This document shows, in pieces, positions 25,156 to 34,915 of a DNA stretch of 64,000 nt (within the stretch, counting starts at the first letter, position 1; every line of letters starts with the position of its first letter). Made by a program: the position numbers and the translations under genes. The notes under the pieces were generated by a model, which saw nothing but the letters and a program-made list of their open reading frames with translations, searched no databases and had not been told where the DNA came from. The DNA comes from Devosia nanyangense. Its GTDB lineage: Bacteria > Pseudomonadota > Alphaproteobacteria > Rhizobiales > Devosiaceae. Location: the NCBI GenBank assembly GCA_016213505.1, contig JACRAF010000022.1, positions 1 through 64,000 on the forward strand, given 5' to 3'.

Positions 25156-25575
25156 TCAGGCGGGTTCAACCGCGACGACGAAGCGCTGCCCCAGAGCGCG
25201 CAGCGCTTCGTCGAGGGCGCTGAGCTTGCTGGCGTGATAGGGGTCGAGCATGCGCCTGACCTCGGCCTCGTCCTTGCCGATCTTACGGGCCAGCGCCGAG
25301 CGCGACAGGCCCGACTGCTGGAACGCCGAATAGAAGGCGAGCTTGGCGGACGCCTGCGCGGAGACACGGACGGCCGCGCCGGTCCGGGCCTTGCGGGGCA
25401 GAGGGAGGTCATCGCCATCCTTCATGCGGCCCAGCAATGCGACCTCAAGCGCGTCTGCCGCGTTCTCGAGAGCCTCCTCGCGCGTGGCGCCTTCGGTCAA
25501 GGCCTCGGGCACATCGGGGAATGTCGCGATGAATCCGCCCTCACCATTGGGCTGCAATCGGCAAACGAAATTCAC
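25156..25575 (-). CDS. hicB: HicB-family antitoxin with helix-turn-helix
   Basis: A 139-residue antitoxin. Residues 1-60 form the HicB-type fold (GEGGFIATFPDVPEALTEGATREEAL, in parts), which blocks the toxin active site. Residues 75-130 form a DNA-binding domain (SGLSRSALARKIGKDEAEVRRMLDP). It follows the toxin gene after 15 bases. A 26-base perfect palindrome upstream of the toxin gene is its probable operator. The partner toxin is frameshifted in this sequence, so this gene may be an orphan antitoxin. Confidence 0.85.
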   Translation of the reverse strand: MNFVCRLQPNGEGGFIATFPDVPEALTEGATREEALENAADALEVALLGRMKDGDDLPLPRKARTGAAVRVSAQASAKLAFYSAFQQSGLSRSALARKIGKDEAEVRRMLDPYHASKLSALDEALRALGQRFVVAVEPA

Positions 25576-25590
25576 GCCTATCTCCTTGTC

Positions 25591-25808
25591 TCAGATGCCC
25601 AACTGCTTGCGGACGATACTCATGTAGCCAGGCGAGAGTTCTCCCGATTTCAAGGTCGTCTTGGCCAGCATGACGCCGCCGCCCCACACCTCGATCCGGT
25701 AGTGAGAACCTTTCCCGAGCTTCTTGTCGACGACGAGCGAACAACCGGCGGGACGCATTCGGCACGCAGAAGGCTGATGAATCGATCGCGCTTCACCGCA
25801 AACCCCAT
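25591..25808 (-). pseudogene. hicA: HicA-family toxin gene with an apparent frameshift
   Basis: The HicA-like sequence is split over two frames. From ATG at 25808 (or GTG at 25796) one frame reads VKRDRFISLLRAE. After about position 25758 the next frame continues CRPAGCSLVVDKKLGKGSHYR, then TTLKSGELSPGYMSIVRKQLGI. The conserved GKGSHY carries the family's catalytic His. One extra C near TGCGTCCC would restore a protein of about 70 residues. HicA toxins are mRNA interferases. Either the toxin is inactivated or a base is missing from the sequence. An ATG at 25758 could still make a shortened product. Confidence 0.7.
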
Positions 25809-25822
25809 CCGGGCGCGAGTGC

Positions 25823-25848
25823 AATCTCGGACAAAATTGTCCGAGATT
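25823..25848. promoter_or_regulatory. Perfect palindrome, probable HicB operator
   Basis: An inverted repeat with 12-bp arms (AATCTCGGACAA and its complement) and a 2-base centre. It lies 14 bases upstream of the ATG at 25808 that opens the toxin frame, so it overlaps the ribosome site/promoter. HicB antitoxins with DNA-binding domains commonly repress their own operon from such sites. Confidence 0.7.
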
Positions 25849-25866
25849 CAAGAGGCATCACGTGGC

Positions 25867-27207
<1,341 letters not shown>

Positions 27208-27705
27208 CTACTCGATGACCGCGAGCGGCTGGCCGTATTCGACGGGCGCCGCGTCCTCGATCAGGATGCGGGCGATTACCCCCGATTTGTGGGCCGGAAT
27301 CTGGTTCATCGTCTTCATCGCCTCGATGATGAGGATGGTCTGGCCTTCCGAGACGCGGCTGCCGACGGCGACGAAGGCCGGCTTGCCCGGCTCGGGCGAG
27401 AGATAGGCCGTACCGACCATCGGCGAGGTGAGGGTGCCCGGATTGGCGGCGAGATCGTCGGCCGCCGATTGCACCGCGGCTGCAGCGGCGGCGGCCGAGC
27501 CCTGCGGCGCGGTCGGTTGCAGCGCGGCCGGAGCGGGCGCAGCGGCGGGAACCATGACCTGCTGCACGCCGCTGGCGGCGTAGGAGCGGGTGACGCGGAC
27601 GCGCAGATCCTCGCGCTCGATCTCGATCTCGGCGAGGTTCTGCTCATTGAGCAGCTCGGCGATGGCGCGGATCAGAGCCTGGTCTGACGTGGCGTCCTTG
27701 GTCAT
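27208..27705 (-). CDS. accB: Acetyl-CoA carboxylase, biotin carboxyl carrier protein
   Basis: A 165-residue carrier. The biotin attachment site EAMKTMNQI with the acceptor Lys lies near residue 130 in the biotinyl domain (GTAYLSPEPGKPAFVAVG, DGQTI-like SEGQTILIIEAMK). An Ala/Pro-rich linker (residues 55-85) separates it from the N-terminal part. The next gene, accC, begins at the adjacent base. Confidence 0.96.
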   Translation of the reverse strand: MTKDATSDQALIRAIAELLNEQNLAEIEIEREDLRVRVTRSYAASGVQQVMVPAAAPAPAALQPTAPQGSAAAAAAAVQSAADDLAANPGTLTSPMVGTAYLSPEPGKPAFVAVGSRVSEGQTILIIEAMKTMNQIPAHKSGVIARILIEDAAPVEYGQPLAVIE

Positions 27706-27753
27706 CGGTCTTGCCTCCCTTGGGCGAGTGTTCTTGTTGACGGCGCGACCGTC

Positions 27754-28194
27754 TCAGGCGCCGAGCCGCTCGCTGAGAGCTTCGAGCGCCAGCCTATACC
27801 CCGCCGCGCCGAGGCCGCAAATGACCCCTACCGCGACCGCAGAAACATAGGAATAATGGCGAAATTCCTCGCGGGCGTGGATATTGCTCAGATGCACCTC
27901 GATTGTCGGGATCGCCACGGCGCTCAGCGCGTCACGGATGGCGACGGAGGTGTGCGAGTAGCCGGCCGGATTGATGACGATGCCGTCCTTCTTGCCGTAA
28001 GCCTCCTGAATCCACTCGCAGAGTTCGCCCTCACGGTTGGATTGTTTGCACTCGACGGCAAGGCCCAGCCGCTTGCCCTCGGCCTCGCACATGGCCTCGA
28101 TGTCGGCCAGCGTCTGCGAGCCGTAGGTCTTGGGCTCGCGGATTCCCAGCATGTTGAGGTTGGGGCCGTTGAGGATGAGGACGCGCTTGGGCAT
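27754..28194 (-). CDS. aroQ: 3-dehydroquinate dehydratase, type II
   Basis: A 146-residue shikimate-pathway enzyme converting 3-dehydroquinate to 3-dehydroshikimate. Seen: [13 protein letters not shown] with the active-site Asn and Arg, YGSQTLADI with the catalytic Tyr, [17 protein letters not shown], and [16 protein letters not shown] with the catalytic His. Normal length. It precedes accB by 48 bases in the same direction, a common arrangement in this order. Confidence 0.96.
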   Translation of the reverse strand: MPKRVLILNGPNLNMLGIREPKTYGSQTLADIEAMCEAEGKRLGLAVECKQSNREGELCEWIQEAYGKKDGIVINPAGYSHTSVAIRDALSAVAIPTIEVHLSNIHAREEFRHYSYVSAVAVGVICGLGAAGYRLALEALSERLGA

Positions 28195-28267
28195 GGTCCT
28201 GCCTTGTGCACCGAGCGGTCCGCCGCGCGCAAGCGCCAGAGGCGAAAATGCACGAGATTCGGGCGGC

Positions 28268-29140
28268 TCAGCCGGAACTGGCCGGCTCGTCCCCCGTGCA
28301 CAGCGTGCTGCCGCAGGCCCGCATATTGGCGATCTTGAACCGCAGCTGGTCGATGCCGATGGCGCCCGGGATCATTTCGTCGCCGAGGATGTAGGTCGGT
28401 GTGCCGGAGATATCGAGCGCCTTGGCGAGATCGTAGGTCTTCTGGATCACCGCCGCGGGCTTGGCGCCGTTCATGTCGATCATCAGGGCGACCCGGTTGC
28501 CGCCGACCTCCTCGGCGACCTGCAGCGCTTCGTCCGCGCCGACCTGGCCGCGCGCCGAGAACAGTTTTTGGTGGAAGTCCCAGTAGTTGACCTTGGGGTC
28601 CTCGCCGACCAGCACGGCAATCCGCGCCGCATCGACCGATCCGGCACTCAGGATCGGGAACTCCTTGAGGATGACCTTGAGGTTGGGGTCTTCCGCCATC
28701 AGCGCCACGAGATCGGGCAGGGCGCTGCGGCAGTAGGAGCAATTGTAGTCGAACAATTCGACCAGCGTCACGTCGCCATCGGGATTGCCGAGGATGACGT
28801 TACTGAGGTCGTCGTAGATATCGGAATAGTGATTATCGAGCGCCAGCTTCGCCGCGGCGCGTTCGGCGACCTGCTTGGTCTCGGCGAGCTTGTCTGACAT
28901 CCGTTGCAGGATCGAGGGATCGCTCATCAGGAAGTCTTCGACGAGCTGGTCGAGCTTGGCCGGATCGAGCTCCGCCACCGCGGCGGGCTGCGCCGCTTTG
29001 TCCGCCACCAGCATCTCTGTGATCATCGAGCGCACGTCGGTGTCGCTCAGCGGCGCCGCCTGGGGACGCAGCACCAGCGAGCCGAGACCGCCGGCCAACA
29101 GCCCAACCAACAGGACAAGAGCGAAACTCAGACGGGACAT
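28268..29140 (-). CDS. DsbA-family periplasmic thiol oxidoreductase
   Basis: A 290-residue protein with an N-terminal signal/anchor segment (residues 5-28). A helical region resembling the ScsC-type N-terminal domain precedes a thioredoxin fold with active site NCSYC and cis-Pro loop SGTPTYIL. A second Cys pair near the C-terminus (ACGSTLC) may form a structural disulfide. The ATG at 29140 places the signal sequence at the N-terminus; an upstream start would add a cysteine-rich non-signal stretch. It lies 73 bases upstream of aroQ. Confidence 0.88.
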   Translation of the reverse strand: MSRLSFALVLLVGLLAGGLGSLVLRPQAAPLSDTDVRSMITEMLVADKAAQPAAVAELDPAKLDQLVEDFLMSDPSILQRMSDKLAETKQVAERAAAKLALDNHYSDIYDDLSNVILGNPDGDVTLVELFDYNCSYCRSALPDLVALMAEDPNLKVILKEFPILSAGSVDAARIAVLVGEDPKVNYWDFHQKLFSARGQVGADEALQVAEEVGGNRVALMIDMNGAKPAAVIQKTYDLAKALDISGTPTYILGDEMIPGAIGIDQLRFKIANMRACGSTLCTGDEPASSG

Positions 29141-29280
29141 TGGCACTCCGGGCCGGCAACTGCAGACGAGGCTAGCATGAGACGTGAAGCACGCCCCCAT
29201 CCCTCAAATCAAATTCTGTTGAGGCGCGGGCGAGATACCGCTAGGCGAAGGCCCTGATCGGCGGCGAAGGCGACGAAGTT

Positions 29281-30426
29281 ATGACGGCAATCGGTTCGGG
29301 CGGGCTCAGGCCCTTCTATTCGCTCGAGATCAACGCGCAGGCGCAGTCCCTCAAGGCGCAAGGCCGCGATATCTGCTTTCTCGAGCAGGGCCAGCCGGCC
29401 GTGCCGCCGGCGCCAAAGGTGCGCGAGGCGGTGAAGGCGGCGCTCGACGGGCCGCAGGGCTACACGCATTTCGCCGGGCAGCCGGAGCTGCGGGAGGGGC
29501 TGGCGCAATACTACGCCGACCGGCATGGCGTCGCGGTCGCGGCGGATTCGATCATTGCGACAATGGGATCATCGGCCGGGTTCATTCTGGCGTTCCTTGG
29601 CAGTTTTGCTCCGGGTGCGAAAATCGCGGTCACGCGGCCGGGCTACCCGGCCTATCTCAACACGCTCGAAGGCATGGGCTTTCGGGCGGTGGAGATCCCG
29701 CTGACGGCGGAGAGCGGCTGGCGGCTCACGGCGGCCGACATCGAGGCCGCCCATTCGAGGGAAAGATTCGACGGGCTGCTGTTCGCCTCGCCCGCCAACC
29801 CGACCGGCGCGGCGGTGACCCGCGAGGGGCTGGCGGCGATCGTTGCGGTGTGCGCGAAACTCGGCGTGCGGCTGATCTCGGACGAAATCTACCACGGCCT
29901 CGACTATCGCGGCCCGTCGGTGAGCGCGCTGGAGTTCACCCGCGACGCCATCGTCATCAACAGCTTTTCCAAATACTACTGCATGACCGGCTGGCGGATC
30001 GGCTGGATGGTGCTGCCCGACGATCTGCTGCGCCGCGCCCAGATGCTGCAGCAGAACCTGTTCATTTCGGCCCCGACGCTGAGCCAGATCGCGGCGCGGG
30101 TGGCGCTGGTCGAGCGCGACTATTGCGAAGAGCAGAAGGCGCACTATGCCGGGAACCGTACATTGCTCAGCGCGGGCCTGAGCGGGCTCGGCTTCGACGT
30201 CCACGAAGGCGACGGCGCGTTCTACGCTTATGCCGATGTCGGCCGCTTCACCAACGACTCGCTGAGCTTCTGCAAGGAGTTGCTGGAGGTGGCCGGCGTC
30301 GCCGCGACCCCCGGCATCGACTTCGACCGCGTCAGCGGCCACCGCTTTGTGCGGTTCTCCTATGCCGGGTCGAAGCCGACCACGGAGACGGCGCTGCAGC
30401 GGATGGCGGGGTTCCTCAGGCGCTAG
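29281..30426 (+). CDS. Class I/II pyridoxal-phosphate aminotransferase
   Basis: A 381-residue fold-type I aminotransferase. Seen: SPANPTGAAV, ISDEIYHGLDYRG with the cofactor-binding Asp and Tyr, and NSFSKYYCMTGWRIGW with the Schiff-base Lys. Substrate is not evident; the sequence resembles aspartate/branched-chain type enzymes. Its stop overlaps the VOC-protein gene stop by 4 bases. It is divergent from the dsbA-type gene with 140 bases between. Confidence 0.9.
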   Translation: MTAIGSGGLRPFYSLEINAQAQSLKAQGRDICFLEQGQPAVPPAPKVREAVKAALDGPQGYTHFAGQPELREGLAQYYADRHGVAVAADSIIATMGSSAGFILAFLGSFAPGAKIAVTRPGYPAYLNTLEGMGFRAVEIPLTAESGWRLTAADIEAAHSRERFDGLLFASPANPTGAAVTREGLAAIVAVCAKLGVRLISDEIYHGLDYRGPSVSALEFTRDAIVINSFSKYYCMTGWRIGWMVLPDDLLRRAQMLQQNLFISAPTLSQIAARVALVERDYCEEQKAHYAGNRTLLSAGLSGLGFDVHEGDGAFYAYADVGRFTNDSLSFCKELLEVAGVAATPGIDFDRVSGHRFVRFSYAGSKPTTETALQRMAGFLRR

Positions 30427-30788
30427 TTGCCGCTCGGACTGAACACGCGCAGCCGGTGGCCGTCGGGGTCGGCTGCGGTGAAGGTCAGGCCGAAATCCAT
30501 CTTGGTCGGCTCCTGTATGATCTTGAGGCCGAGCTTGGCCCAGGCATCGCGGGTGAGGGTGACGGCCGTATCGTCGCCGACAGGAAAGCAGAGCTCCATG
30601 CCGCCGGGGAGGGTGGCTTTCGGCTCGACGTCATCGCGGGCCCAAAGGCCGACTTTCAGGCCGCCGGGCAGGGCGAAGAGCGCGAAACTGGCAGAGGATT
30701 CGACCGGCTCGGCGCCGAGCAGCTTGCTGTAGAGCGCGGCGCTCCTGGGCGCGTCGGCGACGTAGGCGAGAACATAGTTGGGGTTCAC
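30423..30788 (-). CDS. VOC-superfamily (glyoxalase/bleomycin-resistance-like) protein
   Basis: A 121-residue protein with the two beta-alpha-beta-beta-beta modules of the vicinal oxygen chelate fold (YVLAYVADAPRSAALYSKLLGAEPVESSASF, in parts; then DFGLTFTAADPDGHRLRVFSP). The DPDGHRLRVF end is typical. Metal ligands are incomplete, so an enzymatic role is uncertain. It lies 46 bases downstream of the WYL regulator gene, same strand, and may be its target. Confidence 0.82.
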   Translation of the reverse strand: MNPNYVLAYVADAPRSAALYSKLLGAEPVESSASFALFALPGGLKVGLWARDDVEPKATLPGGMELCFPVGDDTAVTLTRDAWAKLGLKIIQEPTKMDFGLTFTAADPDGHRLRVFSPSGN

Positions 30789-30834
30789 TTGGGGTCTCCC
30801 TGGTTGGCTGCTGAGACCCTAGGCGCGCCCAGTG

Positions 30835-31533
30835 TCAGGTTTTGGCAGGAGGCGGAATGTCGCGCTTTTCGCGCCACTCCTTGAGCATGACGAGGCGGCG
30901 GCGCGGCGCGCGCTCGCCGGTGGCAGCGGCGGTGGCGATGCGGTCGATGCGGAAGTGCCGGTAGTCGGTGCGCAGCTCGCACCAGGCGCCGACCACCCGG
31001 TGCTGCTCGAAAAAGCCGATGACGAACGGCCAGATCACCCGCTCGGTGGTCTGCCCGCCCTCGTCGCGATAGCCGATGCGGAGCTTCAGCTCCTTGCGAA
31101 TGGCGTCGCGCAGCAGCGAGGGATCGATCTGGACGGGCAGCGGCCGGCGGGCGGTGACATAGAGCGTGCCGGTGTCGATCTCGGCCCGGAGGTCGGCTGG
31201 CAGCACCGCGCCGATCTTGCTGAGCGCATTGCCCGCGGCGCGGCTCAGCCGCGGGTCGTCGGTCTGCTTGCCGACCCAGCCGGCGCCGACGATCAGCGCC
31301 TCGAGCTCATCGATCGAAAACATCAGCGGCGGCAGCATGAAGCCGGGCTTCAGCACGTAGCCGAGGCCGGGCTCGCCCTCGATCTCCGCCCCCTGGCCCT
31401 GCAGCGTCGCGATGTCCCGGTAGAGCGTGCGGATCGAAATGTTGAGGTCGGAGGCCAGCACCGAACCGGTCACCGGGGCGCGATGACGGCGGAGTATCTG
31501 CAGGAGGTCGAGGAGGCGCTCGGTGCGGGACAT
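30835..31533 (-). CDS. YafY-like HTH/WYL-domain transcriptional regulator
   Basis: A 232-residue regulator. Residues 1-60 are a DeoR-like winged helix (RTERLLDLLQILRRHRAPVT, IRTLYRDIATLQGQGA). Residues 135-220 are a WYL-type ligand domain (VIWPFVIGFFEQHRVVGAWCELR, with RHFRIDRI at the end). Such proteins sense small ligands or nucleic acid. The VOC gene lies downstream on the same strand. A strong terminator separates it from rne. Confidence 0.88.
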   Translation of the reverse strand: MSRTERLLDLLQILRRHRAPVTGSVLASDLNISIRTLYRDIATLQGQGAEIEGEPGLGYVLKPGFMLPPLMFSIDELEALIVGAGWVGKQTDDPRLSRAAGNALSKIGAVLPADLRAEIDTGTLYVTARRPLPVQIDPSLLRDAIRKELKLRIGYRDEGGQTTERVIWPFVIGFFEQHRVVGAWCELRTDYRHFRIDRIATAAATGERAPRRRLVMLKEWREKRDIPPPAKT

Positions 31534-31588
31534 ACGCTGAGGCTAACGGTTCGTGCGCGGCGGGCAAGGGGAAGGCTGGCTCGAATGC

Positions 31589-31620
31589 AAAAGGGCGGCC
31601 CCTGGGGGCCGCCCTTTGTG
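31589..31620 (-). terminator. Rho-independent terminator after rne
   Basis: A perfect stem of about 12 bp (AAAGGGCGGCCC and complement) with a small loop; on the minus strand it is followed by TTTTGCATT. It lies 18 bases beyond the rne stop codon. Confidence 0.85.
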
Positions 31621-31637
31621 TCTGTGATCGCGAAGGA

Positions 31638-34364
31638 TCAGTTGCCGAAGAAACCACTGCGCTGCCACCAGCCGGCTTTCTTGGGCTTTTGCTCCTCGGC
31701 GTTCTCGGCGGTCGAGGAGCTGACCACGATCTCGTCGGGCGGCAGTTCCTTCTTCGGGCGCCGCGAAGGCTCGGCCGCCACGGGCTCGGAAACGGCCACC
31801 GGCGCGGCTGCAACAGGGGCTGCTGCCACCGGCTCGGGCGGCGAAACGGCCGCAGCTTCCGCCGTCTCGATCGCCTCGACAGGCGCGGCGGCCTTGGGCT
31901 TCCGGGAGCGCGTCTTGCGGGCGGGGGCCTCGGCCACAACTTCAGCTGGCGCTTCCTCGGGGATCGCGTCCTGCACCGCGGCGTCGGCGTCGGACGACTT
32001 GCGGCTGCGGCGGGCGCGTTTCGGCTTGGCTTCCGGCTCCTCCGTAGCGGCGACGACAGCAATGTCGGTGATCGCTTCGGGCTCGGCGGCAATCGCGTCA
32101 TGGACCATGACAGAAGCGGCGGCGGGCTCGGCGCCGTCCTCGCTCATCGGTGCGGCAGGCTCGAACTGGCCATCGCCCGTGGCGACGCCGTTCTCCTCGC
32201 CGGGGCGGCGGTTGCGGCGGCCGCCGCGACGGCCACGGCGGCGACGGCGGCGCGGTTCGCCGTTCTCGTCGAGCCCGCCATTGGCCTGGGTGGGAACCAC
32301 GCCATCGTCCTCGGCATCGCCGTCATCGGCCGACGCTTCGGAGACCGCAGCGGGCGCTGCCGCGACGGGGTGCTGCTGTGGCTGGCGCGGACGCTCGGTG
32401 CGATCGCCGCGCTCGTCGCGGTCGCGGCCTCCACGGCGGCGGCGGCGCCGGCGGCTGCGGTCGCCCGACTCCTCGGCACGGGGCTGCGCCTGGCTTTCGG
32501 TCGCCGGCTGCTGCTCCTCGTCTTCTTCCTCATCCTCGACGGCCGCGTCGACGTCGTCGTTTTCCTCGATCGCCGCGCTGTCGACGCGCACGTGCGCCGG
32601 GGCCGGCTGCTCGCCAGTGACGATGCGGGGCTCGCCGCGCTCAATGGCGTAGTGGCTCGGGCCGACGTGGTCGTCGGCAACGAGGGTAATCGACAGGCCG
32701 TACTTGGCCTCGAGTCCGTTCAGGGTGTGGCGCTTGGTGTTGAGGATATAGAGCGCGACATCGACCGGTACGCGCACATTGATCGACTGGCCCGGCTTCT
32801 TGAGCACGTGGTCCTCGACATTGCGCATCACCATCAGTGCCACGCTCTCGACCGAGCGGACGAGGCCGGTGCCCTGGCAGGTCGGGCATTTGTGGGTCGA
32901 GCTTTCGACCACGCCGAAGCGGATGCGCTGGCGGCTCATTTCCATCAGGCCGAAATGGCTGATGCGGCCGACCTGGATGCGGGCGCGGTCGTTCTTCAGG
33001 CAGTCCTTGAGCTTGCGCTCGACCGCCCGGTTGGAGCGGTTTTCGACCATGTCGATGTAGTCGATGACGATGAGGCCAGCGAGGTCGCGCAGCCTCAACT
33101 GCCGGGCGATTTCGTCGGACGCCTCGAGGTTGGTCTGCAGCGCCGTGTCCTCGATATTGTGCTCCTTGGTGGAGCGCCCCGAGTTCACGTCGATCGAGAC
33201 CAGCGCCTCGGTCGGGTTGATGACGATGTAGCCGCCCGAGGGCAGGGTGACCTGCGGCGAGAACATCTGGTCGAGCTGGCCCTCGACGCCGAATTTCGAG
33301 AACAGCGGCTGATCGTCCTTGTAGAGCACGACGTTCTTGGCGTGGCTCGGCATGATCATCCGCATGAAGTCTTTCGCCTCGCGATAGGCGTCGTCGCCGG
33401 CGACCCAGAGCTCGTCGATCTCCTTGGAATAGAGATCGCGGATGGTGCGCTTGATCAGCGAGCCTTCCTCATAGACGAGGCAGGGGGCGGTGGATTTGAG
33501 GGTCAGCGTGCGGACGTTTTCCCACAGCCGCTGCAGATACTCGAAGTCGCGCTTGACCTCGGCCTTGGTGCGCGAGGCGCCGGCCGTGCGCAGGATGATC
33601 CCCTGGCCCTGCGGCACTTCGAGATCGCCGACGATGTCCTTGAGCCGCTTGCGGTCGGCGGCATTGGTGATCTTGCGCGAAATGCCGCCGCCCCGGGCGG
33701 TATTGGGCATCAGCACCGAATAGCGGCCGGCGAGCGACAAATAGGTGGTGAGAGCCGCGCCTTTGTTGCCGCGCTCTTCCTTGACGACCTGCACCAGCAT
33801 CACCTGGCGGCGCTTGATCACTTCCTGGATCTTGTACTGGTGACGGCGCGGCGGGCGCTGGCGGCGCTCCTGCACGTCTTCCATCGCGTCCGACCCGCCG
33901 ACGCTCTCGACCGGCTCGGCATTTGCGGGGGCCTGCTCGATGTGGCTGTGCTCGTCGGAGTCGTCATCGCCGGATTCGGCGGAACCGGCCCCTTCCGCGC
34001 CGTCGCCGGTATCGGCGAGGTCGGTCACCGAAGCGATGCTCTCCGCCTCGGCGCTGGCGTGCTCTTCGCGCTCTGCCTCTTCTTCGTCGCGCATCAGCGC
34101 TTCGCGATCGGCGACCGGGATCTGGTAGTAGTCGGGGTGGATTTCGCTGAACGCGAGGAAGCCGTGGCGGTTGCCGCCATACTCGATGAAGGCGGCCTGC
34201 AGCGAGGGTTCTACGCGGGTAACCTTGGCGAGGTAGATGTTGCCGCGCAGCTGGCGGCGGCTCTGGCTCTCGAAATCGAACTCTTCGAGCCGATTACCAT
34301 TGGTGACGACAATCCGGGTCTCTTCCGGGTGGATGCCATCCACCAGCATTCTCTTGATAGCCAT
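31638..34364 (-). CDS. rne: Ribonuclease E/G family endoribonuclease
   Basis: A 908-residue RNase E, scaffold of the RNA degradosome. N-terminal catalytic half: RMLVDGIHPEETRIV start, S1 RNA-binding domain (RGNIYLAKVTRVEPSLQAAFI, in parts) with an acidic insertion near residues 90-155, DNase I-like site with SIDVNSGRS and VIDYIDM, and Zn-link CPTCQGTG. The C-terminal third is low-complexity: an arginine-rich stretch (RRRRRRRGGRDRDERGDR) then an Ala/Glu/Pro-rich tail, as in other alphaproteobacterial RNase E proteins. ATG at 34364 gives the conserved MAIKRMLVD start. The 550-base leader is long enough for the autoregulation known for rne. Confidence 0.95.
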   Translation of the reverse strand: MAIKRMLVDGIHPEETRIVVTNGNRLEEFDFESQSRRQLRGNIYLAKVTRVEPSLQAAFIEYGGNRHGFLAFSEIHPDYYQIPVADREALMRDEEEAEREEHASAEAESIASVTDLADTGDGAEGAGSAESGDDDSDEHSHIEQAPANAEPVESVGGSDAMEDVQERRQRPPRRHQYKIQEVIKRRQVMLVQVVKEERGNKGAALTTYLSLAGRYSVLMPNTARGGGISRKITNAADRKRLKDIVGDLEVPQGQGIILRTAGASRTKAEVKRDFEYLQRLWENVRTLTLKSTAPCLVYEEGSLIKRTIRDLYSKEIDELWVAGDDAYREAKDFMRMIMPSHAKNVVLYKDDQPLFSKFGVEGQLDQMFSPQVTLPSGGYIVINPTEALVSIDVNSGRSTKEHNIEDTALQTNLEASDEIARQLRLRDLAGLIVIDYIDMVENRSNRAVERKLKDCLKNDRARIQVGRISHFGLMEMSRQRIRFGVVESSTHKCPTCQGTGLVRSVESVALMVMRNVEDHVLKKPGQSINVRVPVDVALYILNTKRHTLNGLEAKYGLSITLVADDHVGPSHYAIERGEPRIVTGEQPAPAHVRVDSAAIEENDDVDAAVEDEEEDEEQQPATESQAQPRAEESGDRSRRRRRRRGGRDRDERGDRTERPRQPQQHPVAAAPAAVSEASADDGDAEDDGVVPTQANGGLDENGEPRRRRRRGRRGGRRNRRPGEENGVATGDGQFEPAAPMSEDGAEPAAASVMVHDAIAAEPEAITDIAVVAATEEPEAKPKRARRSRKSSDADAAVQDAIPEEAPAEVVAEAPARKTRSRKPKAAAPVEAIETAEAAAVSPPEPVAAAPVAAAPVAVSEPVAAEPSRRPKKELPPDEIVVSSSTAENAEEQKPKKAGWWQRSGFFGN

Positions 34365-34915
34365 AAAACGGTACTCCGGGCCGTCGCGCGCCCACACTCC
34401 GGAACCGGCGAGCCGGTCTCCTCTGCGTGGCGCCATGCGCGGCCAATGGTTTGAGGGATGTGGCGCGAGACGCGCCGCTCTTGTGTTCGAGGCGGAGGAC
34501 CGGCGAGCGAGCAATGACAAAAGCGCAAGCGAATTGGGGCGTTGCGTCAGGTTTTGTCGACCCTATGGTCATCCATCCTCTTCCTATGCGGCCCCCGGAA
34601 CTCCGGTCGGCCCATCGGCCCAAACGGGGCCGAAAACTCATCGAGGCGCTGAAATCTGCCGCATTCCGGGACCTCGGCCTCGTGCCGTAAGTCCCTCTGT
34701 CGCCTCGCTTTCCGGGAACGGCTAACGCCGAAATCACACCGGTTGCAGGGGGACAGTCCGCCTCGTCTTCAGCGTGTAGGGATGTTGCCGCCGATTGGCA
34801 ACCGAAAACTCCCGCGGTAACGAAACCATGAGGTTAAGACCGTATGCGAAACCTGCTGCGCACGCCTTGCGCCGCAGAATCGCCTAAAGACTGAGGTCTC
34901 CTGGTCCCACGCCAT
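34365..34915. other. Divergent promoter region and long rne leader
   Basis: A 551-base region without a convincing gene between rne (minus) and the amidase gene (plus). A perfect 6-bp hairpin (GGCGCG-AGA-CGCGCC, 34462-34476) lies about 100 bases upstream of the rne start. Long structured leaders that RNase E cleaves are known for rne in other bacteria; a similar role is inferred here. The 34780-34860 stretch is AT-richer and may hold promoters. Confidence 0.45.

Noticed and set aside
31689-34454. 921-codon open frame on the plus strand opposite rne
   Set aside because: It mirrors rne codon by codon, is Arg/Gly/Val-rich and has no domain. RNase E on the other strand is certain. Similar long antisense frames occur opposite nrdJ (5458-7014), mrcA (36785-38971), accC/accB (25234-27687) and the metacaspase gene (13721-15265) and were dropped for the same reason.
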